A stretch of DNA of 64,000 nucleotides from NCBI RefSeq assembly GCF_014648995.1, contig NZ_BMSE01000009.1:124001-188000 (forward strand), written 5' to 3'. Shown piece by piece: positions 15,646 through 23,099 of this stretch. Positions within the stretch are counted from its first letter, which is position 1. Each line of letters opens with the position of its first letter. This stretch comes from Streptomyces massasporeus (GTDB lineage: Bacteria > Actinomycetota > Actinomycetes > Streptomycetales > Streptomycetaceae). The translations under genes and the position numbers were made by a program. The notes below the pieces were generated by a model. That model was not told where the DNA came from. It searched no databases and worked only from the letters and a program-made list of their open reading frames with translations.

Positions 15646-16536
15646 ATGGCGCTCATCGCTCTCGCCGCCGACAAGGGTTCCCCCGGCGTCACCACCGCTG
15701 CCGTCGCGCTCTCGGCGGTCTGGCCGCGGCGTGTCCTGCTCGCCGAGGCGGACCCGGCGGGCGGTGACCTCGTCTACCGCAGTGCCGCCGCGCACGGCGG
15801 ACCGCTCAACCCCAACACCGGCATGCTGTCCATCGCCGCCACCGCGCGCCGCGGCCTCGTGCCCGACCAGCTCTGGGACCACGTACAGCCGCTGAGCGGT
15901 GGGCTGGAGGTCCTCGTCGGGCTCGGGATCGCCGAACAGGCCGCCGGACTCGCGGGGTTGTGGCCGACCCTCGGGCACGCCTTCAACTCCCTCGCCGATT
16001 CCCCGCACGCCGCCGCCGACGTCATCGCCGACTGCGGCCGCATCAGCGGCGACACCCCGGCCGTGGAGATGTTCCCGCACGCCGCGCTCGTGCTGCTCGT
16101 CTCGCGCACCGAGCCCGAGGCCATCGCCCGCGTCCGTGACCGCGCCGCCGCCCTCGCGGGCAAGCTGCACGGTGGATCGCGTGGCGCCGCGAGCCTCGGC
16201 ACCCCGATGATCGGTGTCGTCCTGATCGCCGACACCGGCACGGCCGGCAAGCTCGCCTCGCAGGTCAACGACATGCTCGTGCACGCCCAGACCGGCGCCC
16301 GCGTGGTCGGCACCATCGCCGACGACCCGGCCGGCGCCGACCAGCTGGCCGGCCGCAAGCGCGGCCGCCTCGACAAGTCGCTGCTGATCCGCTCGGCCCG
16401 CAAGGTCGCCGCCGACATCTACCAGCAGTACGGCGCCGCCTGGGCCGCCTCCGACCAGGCCAACCAGGCGCCCCAGGCCCACCACGCCCCGCACGCCCCG
16501 GGCCAGATGCAGGGCCACGCGGGGGCGGGCGCATGA
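15646..16536 (+). CDS. MinD/ParA-like ATPase of Tad locus (CpaE-like)
   Basis: 296 aa. The N-terminus MALIALAADKGSPGVTTAAV occupies the place of the deviant Walker A motif of MinD/ParA proteins, but the second Lys and Gly are replaced (GSPGVTT). Later strands include LLAEADPAGGDLVYR (switch region) and LVLLVSRTEPEAIARV. The C-terminal ~30 residues are rich in Gln, Ala, His and Pro. CpaE-type proteins position Tad pilus machinery at the membrane. It overlaps the tadA gene by 4 bases. Whether it still hydrolyses ATP is uncertain because of the altered P-loop. Confidence 0.8.
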   Translation: MALIALAADKGSPGVTTAAVALSAVWPRRVLLAEADPAGGDLVYRSAAAHGGPLNPNTGMLSIAATARRGLVPDQLWDHVQPLSGGLEVLVGLGIAEQAAGLAGLWPTLGHAFNSLADSPHAAADVIADCGRISGDTPAVEMFPHAALVLLVSRTEPEAIARVRDRAAALAGKLHGGSRGAASLGTPMIGVVLIADTGTAGKLASQVNDMLVHAQTGARVVGTIADDPAGADQLAGRKRGRLDKSLLIRSARKVAADIYQQYGAAWAASDQANQAPQAHHAPHAPGQMQGHAGAGA

Positions 16537-17840
16537 CCGCTGTCGACCACCAGTTGGTCAAGCGGTTCCGCCAGGACGCCGGTGACCGCATCGCCGAGCA
16601 GCGCCGGCAGGACCAGGTCGCGGGCGTCACCCCGATGTCCACCGAGGACGAACGGCAGTACGCCCGGGCCGTCATAGCCCAGATCCTGGAGGAGTACGCC
16701 CGCTCCGAGATCAACGCGGGCCGTACGCCGCTGGACGCCGAGACCGAGGAGCAGTACGCGGCAGCCGTGCACGCCGCGCTGTTCGGCGTCGGCCGGCTCC
16801 AGCCGCTGCTGGACAACCCCGAGGTCGAGAACATCGACATCAACGGCTGCGACCAGGTGTTCATCGGGTACGCCGACGGCCGTGAGATGCAGGGCGACCC
16901 CGTCGCAGAGACCGACGAGGAACTCATCGAGCTCATCCAGGTGCTCGGCGCGTACTCCGGTCTGTCCTCCCGGCCCTTCGACTCGGCCAACCCGCAGCTC
17001 GACCTGCGCCTGCCCGACGGCTCGCGTCTGTCGGCCGTCATGGACGTCACCCGGCGCCCCGCGCTGTCCATCCGCCGGGCGCGCATGGGCAAGGTGTTCA
17101 TCTCCGACCTCGTCGGCAACGGCACCCTGTCGCCCGAGGTCGCCCACTTCATGGCCTGCGCGGTCCGCGCCCGCAAGAACATCATGATCGCCGGCGCCAC
17201 CAACGCCGGCAAGACCACGCTCCTGCGCGCCCTCGCCAACGAGATCCCGCCGCACGAGCGCCTCATCACGGTCGAACGGGCCCTGGAGCTCGGCCTCGAC
17301 ACCTTCCCCGACCTGCACCCCAACGTCGTCGCCTTCGAGGAGCGCCTGCCCAACTCCGAGGGCCAGGGCACCATTTCGATGGCCGAACTGGTGCGACGCT
17401 CGCTGCGCATGAACCCCTCCCGCGTCATCGTGGGTGAGGTGCTCGGCGACGAGATCGTCACCATGCTCAACGCGATGTCGCAGGGCAACGACGGCTCCCT
17501 GTCCACGATCCACGCCAACAGCTCGCACGAGGTCTTCAACCGTATTTCCACCTACGCGCTGCAGGCCACGGAACGGCTGCCCATCGAGGCCAGCCAGATG
17601 CTGATCGCGGGCGCGGTCAACTTCGTCGTCTTCATCCAGCGACGCAACAACTACGGCAGCGGCGGCCGCCTCCAGCGCATGGTCACCTCGGTCCGCGAGG
17701 TCAACGGCGTCGACGGACGCGTGCTGTCCAGCGAGGTGTTCGCGGAGGCCCCCGACGGCCGGATCGTGCCGCACGCCCCCATAGCCTGCCTGGAGGAACT
17801 GATGGCACACGGCTACCGGCCGACCGGGACCTGGGGGTGA
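16533..17840 (+). CDS. tadA: Tad pilus assembly ATPase TadA/CpaF
   Basis: 435 aa, a type II/IV secretion ATPase. An N-terminal helical domain is followed by VENIDINGCDQVFIGY and the RecA-like core. Walker A is GATNAGKTTLLRAL; the Asp box/Walker B region is RMNPSRVIVGEVLGDE; the His box is GSLSTIHANSS. All catalytic parts look intact. It drives pilus extension from the cytoplasmic side together with TadB and TadC. The ATG start at 16533 overlaps the upstream ATPase stop, and tadB starts 7 bases after its stop. Confidence 0.95.
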   Translation: MTAVDHQLVKRFRQDAGDRIAEQRRQDQVAGVTPMSTEDERQYARAVIAQILEEYARSEINAGRTPLDAETEEQYAAAVHAALFGVGRLQPLLDNPEVENIDINGCDQVFIGYADGREMQGDPVAETDEELIELIQVLGAYSGLSSRPFDSANPQLDLRLPDGSRLSAVMDVTRRPALSIRRARMGKVFISDLVGNGTLSPEVAHFMACAVRARKNIMIAGATNAGKTTLLRALANEIPPHERLITVERALELGLDTFPDLHPNVVAFEERLPNSEGQGTISMAELVRRSLRMNPSRVIVGEVLGDEIVTMLNAMSQGNDGSLSTIHANSSHEVFNRISTYALQATERLPIEASQMLIAGAVNFVVFIQRRNNYGSGGRLQRMVTSVREVNGVDGRVLSSEVFAEAPDGRIVPHAPIACLEELMAHGYRPTGTWG

Positions 17841-17847
17841 GCCGGGA

Positions 17848-18837
17848 ATGACCACGAACCTCGCGGCACTCGGCTCGCTCGGCTCCATGGGCGGCCTGTT
17901 CTCCACCACCGTCCTGTACTCGATAGGGAGCGGCGTCGCCGTCGGCGGCGGCCTCGCCCTCCTCCTCATCGCCGTACGCGGGCTGCCCGCCAAGCCCGAC
18001 CACGAGAAGCAGAAGGCCGCCGAGCGGGCGAGCGAACTGATCCGTTTCGCCGGCCGGCGCGGCTCACTCGCCGCCATCGTCGGCCTGGTCGTCCTCGTCC
18101 TCACCCGCTGGGCGGTCGCGGGCATCGCGGCCGGTGTCCTCGTCTTCTTCTGGGACCGCCTCTTCGGCGGAGCCGGTGAGGAACGGGCCGCCATGCGCCG
18201 CGTGGAGGCCCTGGCGTCCTGGACGGAGTCCCTGCGCGACACCATCGCCGGCGCCGTGGGCCTGGAGCAGGCCATCCCGGCCTCCGCCCGCGCCGCGGCA
18301 CCCGTCCTGCGGCCCCACCTCGACGCCCTCGTCGACCGGCTGCGTGCCCGCACCCCGCTGCCCGAGGCGCTGCAGCAACTCGCCGACGAGATCGACGACG
18401 CCTCCGCCGACATCATCGTCGCGGCCCTCATCCTCAACGCCCGCCTGCGCGGCCCGGGTCTGCGCCAAGTCCTCGGCGCCCTGGCCAAGTCGGCCCGTGA
18501 GGAGGTCGACATGCGCCAGCGGGTCATGGCCCAGCGCGCGTCGACCCGTAGGTCCGTGCAGATCGTCGTCGCGGTGTCCGTCGCCTTCGTCCTCGGCTTG
18601 TCGATCTTCAATCGCGACTTCGTGGCGCCGTACGGGACGGCCGTCGGCCAGCTCGTCCTGGCCTGTGTCTGCGGTCTGTTCGCGCTCGGCTTCTGGTGGC
18701 TGCGCAAGCTGTCCACCATCGAGACGCCCGAGCGCTTCCTCGTCCGCGACGAGGCCTCCGTCCAGTTCGTCCGTCCCCGGACGCCGTCGCACGCGCAGTC
18801 CCAGCAGCGGATGCCGCAGGAAGAAGGGGCACGCTGA
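17848..18837 (+). CDS. tadB: Tad platform membrane protein TadB
   Basis: 329 aa type II secretion F domain protein. Membrane segments are visible near the N-terminus (LYSIGSGVAVGGGLALLLI, LAAIVGLVVLVLTRWAVAGI) and the C-terminus (IVVAVSVAFVLGLSIF and VLACVCGLFALGFWWL). The cytoplasmic T2SF part has RVEALASWTESLRDTIAGAV, LEQAIPAS and a long helical stretch. It forms the inner-membrane platform for pilin polymerisation with TadC. ATG 17848 lies 7 bases after tadA, and its TGA overlaps the tadC ATG (TGATG). Confidence 0.92.
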   Translation: MTTNLAALGSLGSMGGLFSTTVLYSIGSGVAVGGGLALLLIAVRGLPAKPDHEKQKAAERASELIRFAGRRGSLAAIVGLVVLVLTRWAVAGIAAGVLVFFWDRLFGGAGEERAAMRRVEALASWTESLRDTIAGAVGLEQAIPASARAAAPVLRPHLDALVDRLRARTPLPEALQQLADEIDDASADIIVAALILNARLRGPGLRQVLGALAKSAREEVDMRQRVMAQRASTRRSVQIVVAVSVAFVLGLSIFNRDFVAPYGTAVGQLVLACVCGLFALGFWWLRKLSTIETPERFLVRDEASVQFVRPRTPSHAQSQQRMPQEEGAR

Positions 18838-19760
18838 TGGACCTCACGATGCCGCTCGTCGTCGGCGCCGTCATCGGCCTGGGCATCTACGCCCTCGTCC
18901 GCGCCCTCATGCCCAGCAAGCGCAGTGCGATCTCACAGGTCGCGCGGATCGACGCGATGCGGGCCCGCGGCTCGGCCTACGAGTCGGCCCGCGTGGAGCG
19001 GGAGAAGGGACGCCTGGGCGCGCTGCGGGCCGAAGTCGGCTTGCGTGTCTCGGAGTTCTACCTCCAGCAGGGCTGGGAGCAGCGCTCGCTGCGCGCGGAC
19101 CTGGCGGTGCTGGACCGCAGCTGGGAGAAGTTCCTGGCGACGAAGGTGCTGCTGGGCGTGGCCGGCCTGTTCTTCGGCCCGTTCCTGTTCGCCATCGTCT
19201 ACACGCTGGGCTTCGGCCGCAGCCCGATCATCCCGGTCTGGCTGGCCCTGCTCTTCGGTGTGATCTTCTTCTTCCTGCCCGACCTCGAAGTACGGCGCGA
19301 CGCCGCCGAGAAGCGGCGCGACCTGCGGCGTGTGATCGGCGCCTACCTCGACCTGGTGTCGATGAGCCTCGCCGGCGGACGCGGTCTGCCCGAGGCGCTC
19401 ATGGCGGCGGCCGAGATCTCCGACGGCTGGGCCAACCAGCGCATCCGCAACGCCCTGTCCGACGCCCGCATCACCGGCGTCAGCCAGTGGCAGGCACTCG
19501 GCGCGCTCGGCGAGGAGATCGGAGTCGAGGAACTCAAGGACCTCTCCGCCTCCCTGGCCCTGGTCGCGGACGACGGTGCCAAGGTCCGCGAGTCCCTGGC
19601 CTCCCGCGCCGAGACCATGCGGCACCGCGAACTCGCCGAGATCGAGGGCAGTGCGGGCGAGAAGTCCCAGTCGATGCTCGTCGCGCAGCTGCTGCTGTGC
19701 GCCGGGTTCCTGGTGTTCCTGATCTTTCCGGCGGCGATGCGGGTGTTCCAGGTGCAGTGA
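18837..19760 (+). CDS. tadC: Tad platform membrane protein TadC
   Basis: 307 aa. One N-terminal membrane segment, two central ones (LLGVAGLFFGPFLFAIVYTL, LLFGVIFFFLPDLEV) and one at the C-terminus (LLLCAGFLVFLIFPAAM). The T2SF domain shows LDLVSMSLAGGRGLPEAL and LKDLSASLALVADDGAKV. With TadB it forms the pilus platform. The ATG at 18837 overlaps the tadB stop by 1 base, so translation is coupled. 74 bases separate it from the pilin gene, enough for a separate promoter or processing site. Confidence 0.92.
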   Translation: MDLTMPLVVGAVIGLGIYALVRALMPSKRSAISQVARIDAMRARGSAYESARVEREKGRLGALRAEVGLRVSEFYLQQGWEQRSLRADLAVLDRSWEKFLATKVLLGVAGLFFGPFLFAIVYTLGFGRSPIIPVWLALLFGVIFFFLPDLEVRRDAAEKRRDLRRVIGAYLDLVSMSLAGGRGLPEALMAAAEISDGWANQRIRNALSDARITGVSQWQALGALGEEIGVEELKDLSASLALVADDGAKVRESLASRAETMRHRELAEIEGSAGEKSQSMLVAQLLLCAGFLVFLIFPAAMRVFQVQ

Positions 19761-19834
19761 GCCGTGCGTGAGCCTTGCAGCGACCTTCACAACTCCAGAA
19801 CTTCCGTGAACCGATTTCGAAAGGACAAGACGTC

Positions 19835-20086
19835 ATGAACGGACGCACCTTCCACACCGGCATCCCCGCCGTGGACTTCCTCGTCACCTTCCTCCAGGCC
19901 CGCACCGAGCGGGCCCGCTCCGGCGAGCTGGACCGCGGTGCCTCCGCGGTCGAGTGGGTCATCATCTCCGCGGTCGTCGTGGCGATCGTCGGTGTCGTGG
20001 CCGCCATCATCAACGCCGCGCTCAGCGAGGGCGCCAACAAGGTCGGCGACTGCATCAAGGGTGCGGACGCGGGCAAGACCTGCTGA
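19835..20086 (+). CDS. flp: Flp-type pilin (major pilus subunit)
   Basis: 83 aa. A basic N-terminal part is followed by RGASAVEWVIISAVVVAIVG, the classic Flp pilin pattern: a Gly-Ala cleavage region, a Glu five residues into the mature part, then one hydrophobic helix. A short C-terminal tail ends with two Cys (GDCIKGADAGKTC) that could form a disulfide. The prepilin peptidase at 30707-31435 is the likely processing enzyme. ATG 19835 has AAAGGA upstream. It sits apart from tadC by 74 bases, fitting the high expression expected of a structural subunit. Confidence 0.9.
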   Translation: MNGRTFHTGIPAVDFLVTFLQARTERARSGELDRGASAVEWVIISAVVVAIVGVVAAIINAALSEGANKVGDCIKGADAGKTC

Positions 20087-20130
20087 TCGCCTCGACCATC
20101 AGGAGCATCAGAGCAACGGGGTTCACGGGG

Positions 20131-20592
20131 ATGCCGGCAGACGTCAGCAGACGGGTACGCCGCTGGGTGCGGGCCGCACGGGAACGGGCGGCCACCCGCG
20201 GCGACTCAGGCATGACCGCGATCGAGTTCGTGCTGCTCACCCCGGTCCTCTTCTTCATGATCTTCGCGACCGTGCAGTTCGCCCTGTACTTCTTCGCGGA
20301 CCACGTCGCCCAGGCGGCGGCCCAGGCCGGAGCCCGCAAGGCCCGCGCCACGGCCGACGAACAGCCGGGCGCGTGGCGGGGCGAGGCGCGGGACGTGGTG
20401 GACAGCTACATCCGTCAGCTCGGCCCCCAACTGGTCCTGTCCCCGGACGTGACGATGGTGCAGCCGGAGCAGAACACGGTGGGCGTGGAGATCGCGGCGA
20501 GGGTCCCGACGGTGTTCCCCGGGCTGGATCTGACGGTGCACGCGCAGTCGGTGGGGCCGGTGGAGCGGTTCGTACAGGAAGAGGGCAACTGA
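20131..20592 (+). CDS. tadE: TadE-like pseudopilin
   Basis: 153 aa. Basic N-terminus, then GDSGMTAIEFVLLTPVLFFM, the prepilin-like motif with the conserved Glu, and a single hydrophobic helix continuing to FATVQFALYFFADHVAQAAA. The rest is an extracellular domain. TadE proteins are minor pseudopilins of Tad systems. I chose ATG 20131; the frame stays open further upstream but overlaps the pilin gene. The stop codon is directly followed by the next ATG. Confidence 0.85.
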   Translation: MPADVSRRVRRWVRAARERAATRGDSGMTAIEFVLLTPVLFFMIFATVQFALYFFADHVAQAAAQAGARKARATADEQPGAWRGEARDVVDSYIRQLGPQLVLSPDVTMVQPEQNTVGVEIAARVPTVFPGLDLTVHAQSVGPVERFVQEEGN

Positions 20593-21021
20593 ATGTCCGT
20601 CCCTTCCCTCGCCCGAGGCCGCCGGCCCGTGGACGACAGGGGCTTGTCCACCGTCGAGGTCGTCATCCTCGCGCCGGTGATGATCCTCTTCATCCTGGTC
20701 CTGGTGGCCTTCGGTCAACTCGTGGACGGCCGCGGAGCACTCGACGGAGCGGCCCGGGACGCGGCCCGCGCGGGGTCGATCCAGAAGGACCACGCGACGG
20801 CCATGGCCGAGGCCAGGAAGGCCGCCGAGGCGAACCTGGCGGACGTCTGCTCGGGCCCCGTGACCGTCACGCAGACCAGCCAGGGCTTCGAACCGGACAC
20901 CATCTTCACGGTCGAGGTGAGCTGCCAGGTGCGGGGTCTCGCCATGCTCGGTCTCGACGTCCCGACGACCCTGTCGGCGAGCTTCAGCTCCCCGCTCGAC
21001 CCGTTCCGGAGGTCGGTGTGA
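20593..21021 (+). CDS. TadE/TadF-like pseudopilin
   Basis: 142 aa. DRGLSTVEVVILAPVMILF is the prepilin-like segment with its conserved Glu, followed by VAFGQLVDGRGALDGAARDA and an extracellular beta-rich part with two Cys (DVCSGPV, VSCQVRG). It starts on the base after the previous stop and overlaps the next gene by 4 bases (GTGA). It is the second minor pseudopilin of the locus. Confidence 0.85.
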   Translation: MSVPSLARGRRPVDDRGLSTVEVVILAPVMILFILVLVAFGQLVDGRGALDGAARDAARAGSIQKDHATAMAEARKAAEANLADVCSGPVTVTQTSQGFEPDTIFTVEVSCQVRGLAMLGLDVPTTLSASFSSPLDPFRRSV

Positions 21022-21488
21022 GACGCCTTCGGTCCTTCGGGCCGGCCTGGTGGGCGGCCCGTGCCGCACGTCTGGACGACCGCGGCTCCGGTGCCGGCGC
21101 GGTCATCATCTTCACGCTCGTCTTCCTTTCCCTCTCCGCGTTCGTCATCGACGGCGGCCTGTCCATCTCCAAGCGGGAACGCGCCGCCGACATCGCCGAA
21201 CAGGCGGCTCGTTACGCGGCCCAGGACATCGACCGCGACGCCCTGTACGAGAACGAGGGCGGCCCGGCGCCGATCAACTTCGAGAACTGCAACGCCCGCG
21301 TGAAGGCCTTTGCCCGCGAGATGGACATGACGGGCGCGGACATCGGCGCGACCCACTGCGTGGCGGCGAACGCCGAGCAGGTACAGGTCGAGGTCCAGCT
21401 CACGTACTCCCCGGTCTTCACGGGCATGTTCTACGGCGGCGACGTGGTGGTCCACGGCGAAGCGGTGGCGCAGAACGAGGTCGGCTGA
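21018..21488 (+). CDS. TadG-like (short) pilus-associated protein
   Basis: 156 aa. DDRGSGAGAVIIFTLVFLSL gives one membrane helix near the N-terminus, like the TadG/TadE group but with a Gly/Ala-rich start and no clear Glu at position +5. Its outer part has two Cys (NCNARV, THCVAAN). The typical TadG von Willebrand domain is absent, so this is the short actinobacterial form. GTG 21018 overlaps the previous stop. It is the last gene of the operon; ~300 bases without a gene follow. Confidence 0.8.
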   Translation: MRRLRSFGPAWWAARAARLDDRGSGAGAVIIFTLVFLSLSAFVIDGGLSISKRERAADIAEQAARYAAQDIDRDALYENEGGPAPINFENCNARVKAFAREMDMTGADIGATHCVAANAEQVQVEVQLTYSPVFTGMFYGGDVVVHGEAVAQNEVG

Positions 21489-21793
21489 GCGGGTCCGGAA
21501 CATTCGGCGAATCTGCACACCGTTCACCGTGAGGTCGGGACGGGGTGGGGCAGGAACCGAGCCCGGCTCATTTCTTGTGCTGCGGGGCGCATTTCCGGAC
21601 CGCGAAGTGGCAGAAGGTGTGAAGGCCGCGGGGTATCGGGTGCCGGAATGGTCACACCCATGAATGCGCGCCCGGAAATCCACGCACATCCCTATCCACG
21701 GACTGGGCACTGACTGGCCGCCCCTTCTTCGGACGTGCTTTGATCGGTCGCGCTCGAGCACTTCGAATTATTGAACGAAGGGAACCGCCCCCC
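21489..21793. other. Intergenic region after Tad operon
   Basis: 305 bases with lower GC than the flanks and no convincing gene. It should hold the end of the Tad transcript and the promoter for the small peptide gene at 21794. I see no clear hairpin or consensus promoter in it. Confidence 0.5.
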
Positions 21794-22024
21794 ATGGCCT
21801 TCACCCCGCAGATCCAGACCGCCCAGATGTCCGACGCCGAGCTGGACTCCATCGCCGGCGGCCAGGCGGGCGGTGCTGCCGCGGGTGCCGGCGCCGCGGC
21901 CGGTCTCTACGTCGAGACCACGGCCGCCGGCCTCACCGCCGGCGTCGGCGGTGGCCTGGGCCTCGCCGTCTCGCCGCAGGGCATCGCGGCGGACCTGCAC
22001 CTCAACGCGGCCGTCGCTTCCTGA
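21794..22024 (+). CDS. Small peptide with double-glycine-type leader, 76 aa
   Basis: MAFTPQIQTAQMSDAELDSI is followed by AGGQAGGAAAGAGAAAGLYV. The segment MSDAELDSIAGG matches the classic leader of double-glycine-processed bacteriocins and lanthipeptides (E-L-D-x-I/V-x-G-G). The rest is very rich in Gly and Ala and ends HLNAAVAS, with no Cys, so lanthionine rings cannot form. ATG 21794 has GAAGGGAA upstream, and a strong terminator follows the stop within 12 bases, so this looks like a stand-alone, well-expressed gene. No C39 peptidase, transporter or modifying enzyme gene is adjacent. It could be a bacteriocin-like or signalling peptide. Confidence 0.6.
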   Translation: MAFTPQIQTAQMSDAELDSIAGGQAGGAAAGAGAAAGLYVETTAAGLTAGVGGGLGLAVSPQGIAADLHLNAAVAS

Positions 22025-22451
22025 CGCACGCGCAGGAAAGGCCCCGGATCTCCGGATCCGGGGCCTTTCGCGTCTCTCGGGCGGCGGTCCACTTCCCCCC
22101 GCCATCCCCCTCACGGCTCTTTCCGCCCTTACCGCCCCGCTTGTCCTCGGCCTTCATGGCGTCGTTCACCTTCTTGGCGAGTTCGTCATCCAGCTTCTTG
22201 AACTCGCGCACGACGGCATCGGACATACTCGCCAGCGCATCGAGCTGCTGCGTGATGTCCTCGCGCCCGTCTTCCCAGTCGGACTCGAAATTGCCGAGCG
22301 CGTCATTGACACTGCCGTCGCCGATGTCGTCCTTGTACGACTCGAAGAGCTTCTTGGTGTGATTCAGCCGCGTCTTGATGGACCGCAGCCGGTGCCCGTA
22401 GCTCTCCAGCTCGGTCAGCGGGAGCGCGAGGTCGCTCTTGCCCTTGCCCAT
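22002..22451 (-). CDS. Small ESX-like helical protein, C-terminus reads through a terminator
   Basis: 149 aa. Residues 1-105 are helical (MGKGKSDLALPLTELESYGH ... FESDWEDGREDITQQLDAL ... FKKLDDELAKKVNDAM), the same plan as the 96-aa protein at 4468-4758. After KAEDKRGGKGGKSREGDGGG the frame continues through the terminator at 22036-22069 and past the stop of the convergent peptide gene before its own stop. The tail (PDPEIRGLSCACVRKRRPR) is therefore probably not native, and an earlier stop may have been lost. GGGGGA lies before ATG 22451. No large effector gene follows it, so it is an orphan partner. Confidence 0.6.
   Translation of the reverse strand: MGKGKSDLALPLTELESYGHRLRSIKTRLNHTKKLFESYKDDIGDGSVNDALGNFESDWEDGREDITQQLDALASMSDAVVREFKKLDDELAKKVNDAMKAEDKRGGKGGKSREGDGGGKWTAARETRKAPDPEIRGLSCACVRKRRPR
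22036..22069. terminator. Strong bidirectional terminator hairpin
   Basis: GAAAGGCCCCGGATC, loop TCCG, then GATCCGGGGCCTTTC: a perfect 15-bp stem bordered by runs of A and T. It lies 12 bases after the peptide gene stop and inside the 3' end of the convergent ESX-like reading frame. Confidence 0.9.
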
Positions 22452-22477
22452 GTGGATTCCCCCAGCAGATCGGACGG

Positions 22478-22597
22478 TCAGACGAAGCGGAAGGTACTCG
22501 TCACAGCGTCGAAGATGTCATGGAAGGCGTCGGCCAGGTCCAGTACGGGGCCGGCTCCGGAGATGAATGCGGGGACGGTTCTGAGCGGATGCGAGGC
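22478..22597 (-). pseudogene. C-terminal fragment of a 221-aa-family gene
   Basis: The minus strand reads VPAFISGAGPVLDLADAFHD followed by IFDAVTSTFRFV and a stop 26 bases before the ESX-like gene start. The ending resembles LADALVEWFDAVMATLRW of the 1997-2662 protein. Upstream in this frame the translation loses protein-like character, so only the 3' end survives. It suggests that this block once had the same gene order as the 1-6 kb block. Confidence 0.45.
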
Positions 22598-22605
22598 TCG
22601 AAGTA

Positions 22606-22963
22606 GTGGCAGGTCAGGTTGTTCCCATTCCGGAAGGCGTGCTGGCTCGCGAGATCCTCGGGCCCCTCGGCGGCATCGTGGAGATCGGTGCCGTGTCGGC
22701 GACCGGCGCATGGAACGTCGGTGCTGCCTCCGTCGGCGAGTTGGTGAGCAGCCGCCGCGGAGAGGTGGACCGACTGCTCGACCTCGTCCGCGACACCGGC
22801 GGCTTCTCACTGGCCACCATTGGCCATCGCGGACGGACTGGGCTACCTGCGCGAGCACGAGGTGACGCCCCCGGCCCTGCTCCTGTGGTCGGGGGCGGTC
22901 GAGGAAATTCCGCCGCGGCTCGCGGACGAGGCACTCGAAGCCCTGACGACGAGCGGATCCTGA
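22606..22963 (+). pseudogene. Frameshifted hypothetical gene
   Basis: GTG 22606 opens a protein-like frame (AGQVVPIPEGVLAREILGPL ... VDRLLDLVRDTGGFSLAT) with host-like codon use. Near 22817 the good frame moves by one base, continuing as AIADGLGYLREHEVTPPALL and ending LADEALEALTTSGS with a TGA at 22961-22963. Removing one A from CCACCATTGG would restore a single ~118-residue protein. No family is recognised. It runs opposite to its neighbours and ends inside the gene-T remnant. Confidence 0.55.
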
Positions 22964-23040
22964 AGTCGCACTCGTCCCTATAGATCGACTGATCTCCGAG
23001 CCGGGCCATCGAGGCGGCAGCGCCACTCGCGAACTCGCCC
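22955..23040 (-). pseudogene. Decayed copy of the membrane-protein gene at 24943-25647
   Basis: Two pieces match that gene on the minus strand. EFASGAAAS (cf. EFASGTAAS near its N-terminus) is followed by a segment matching its later part (GAGATCA ... GACTTCAGGATC, around ESDFRI). The sequence between them is deleted and a TGA lies just upstream of the first piece. It sits directly downstream of the secreted-protein gene, exactly where the intact gene sits in the other copy of the duplicated unit. Confidence 0.55.
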
Positions 23041-23099
23041 CGTCAGCACACGGATTCCTCGCCCACGACTTCCCGCACCCGTCACGCCGCTTGTGTCGC

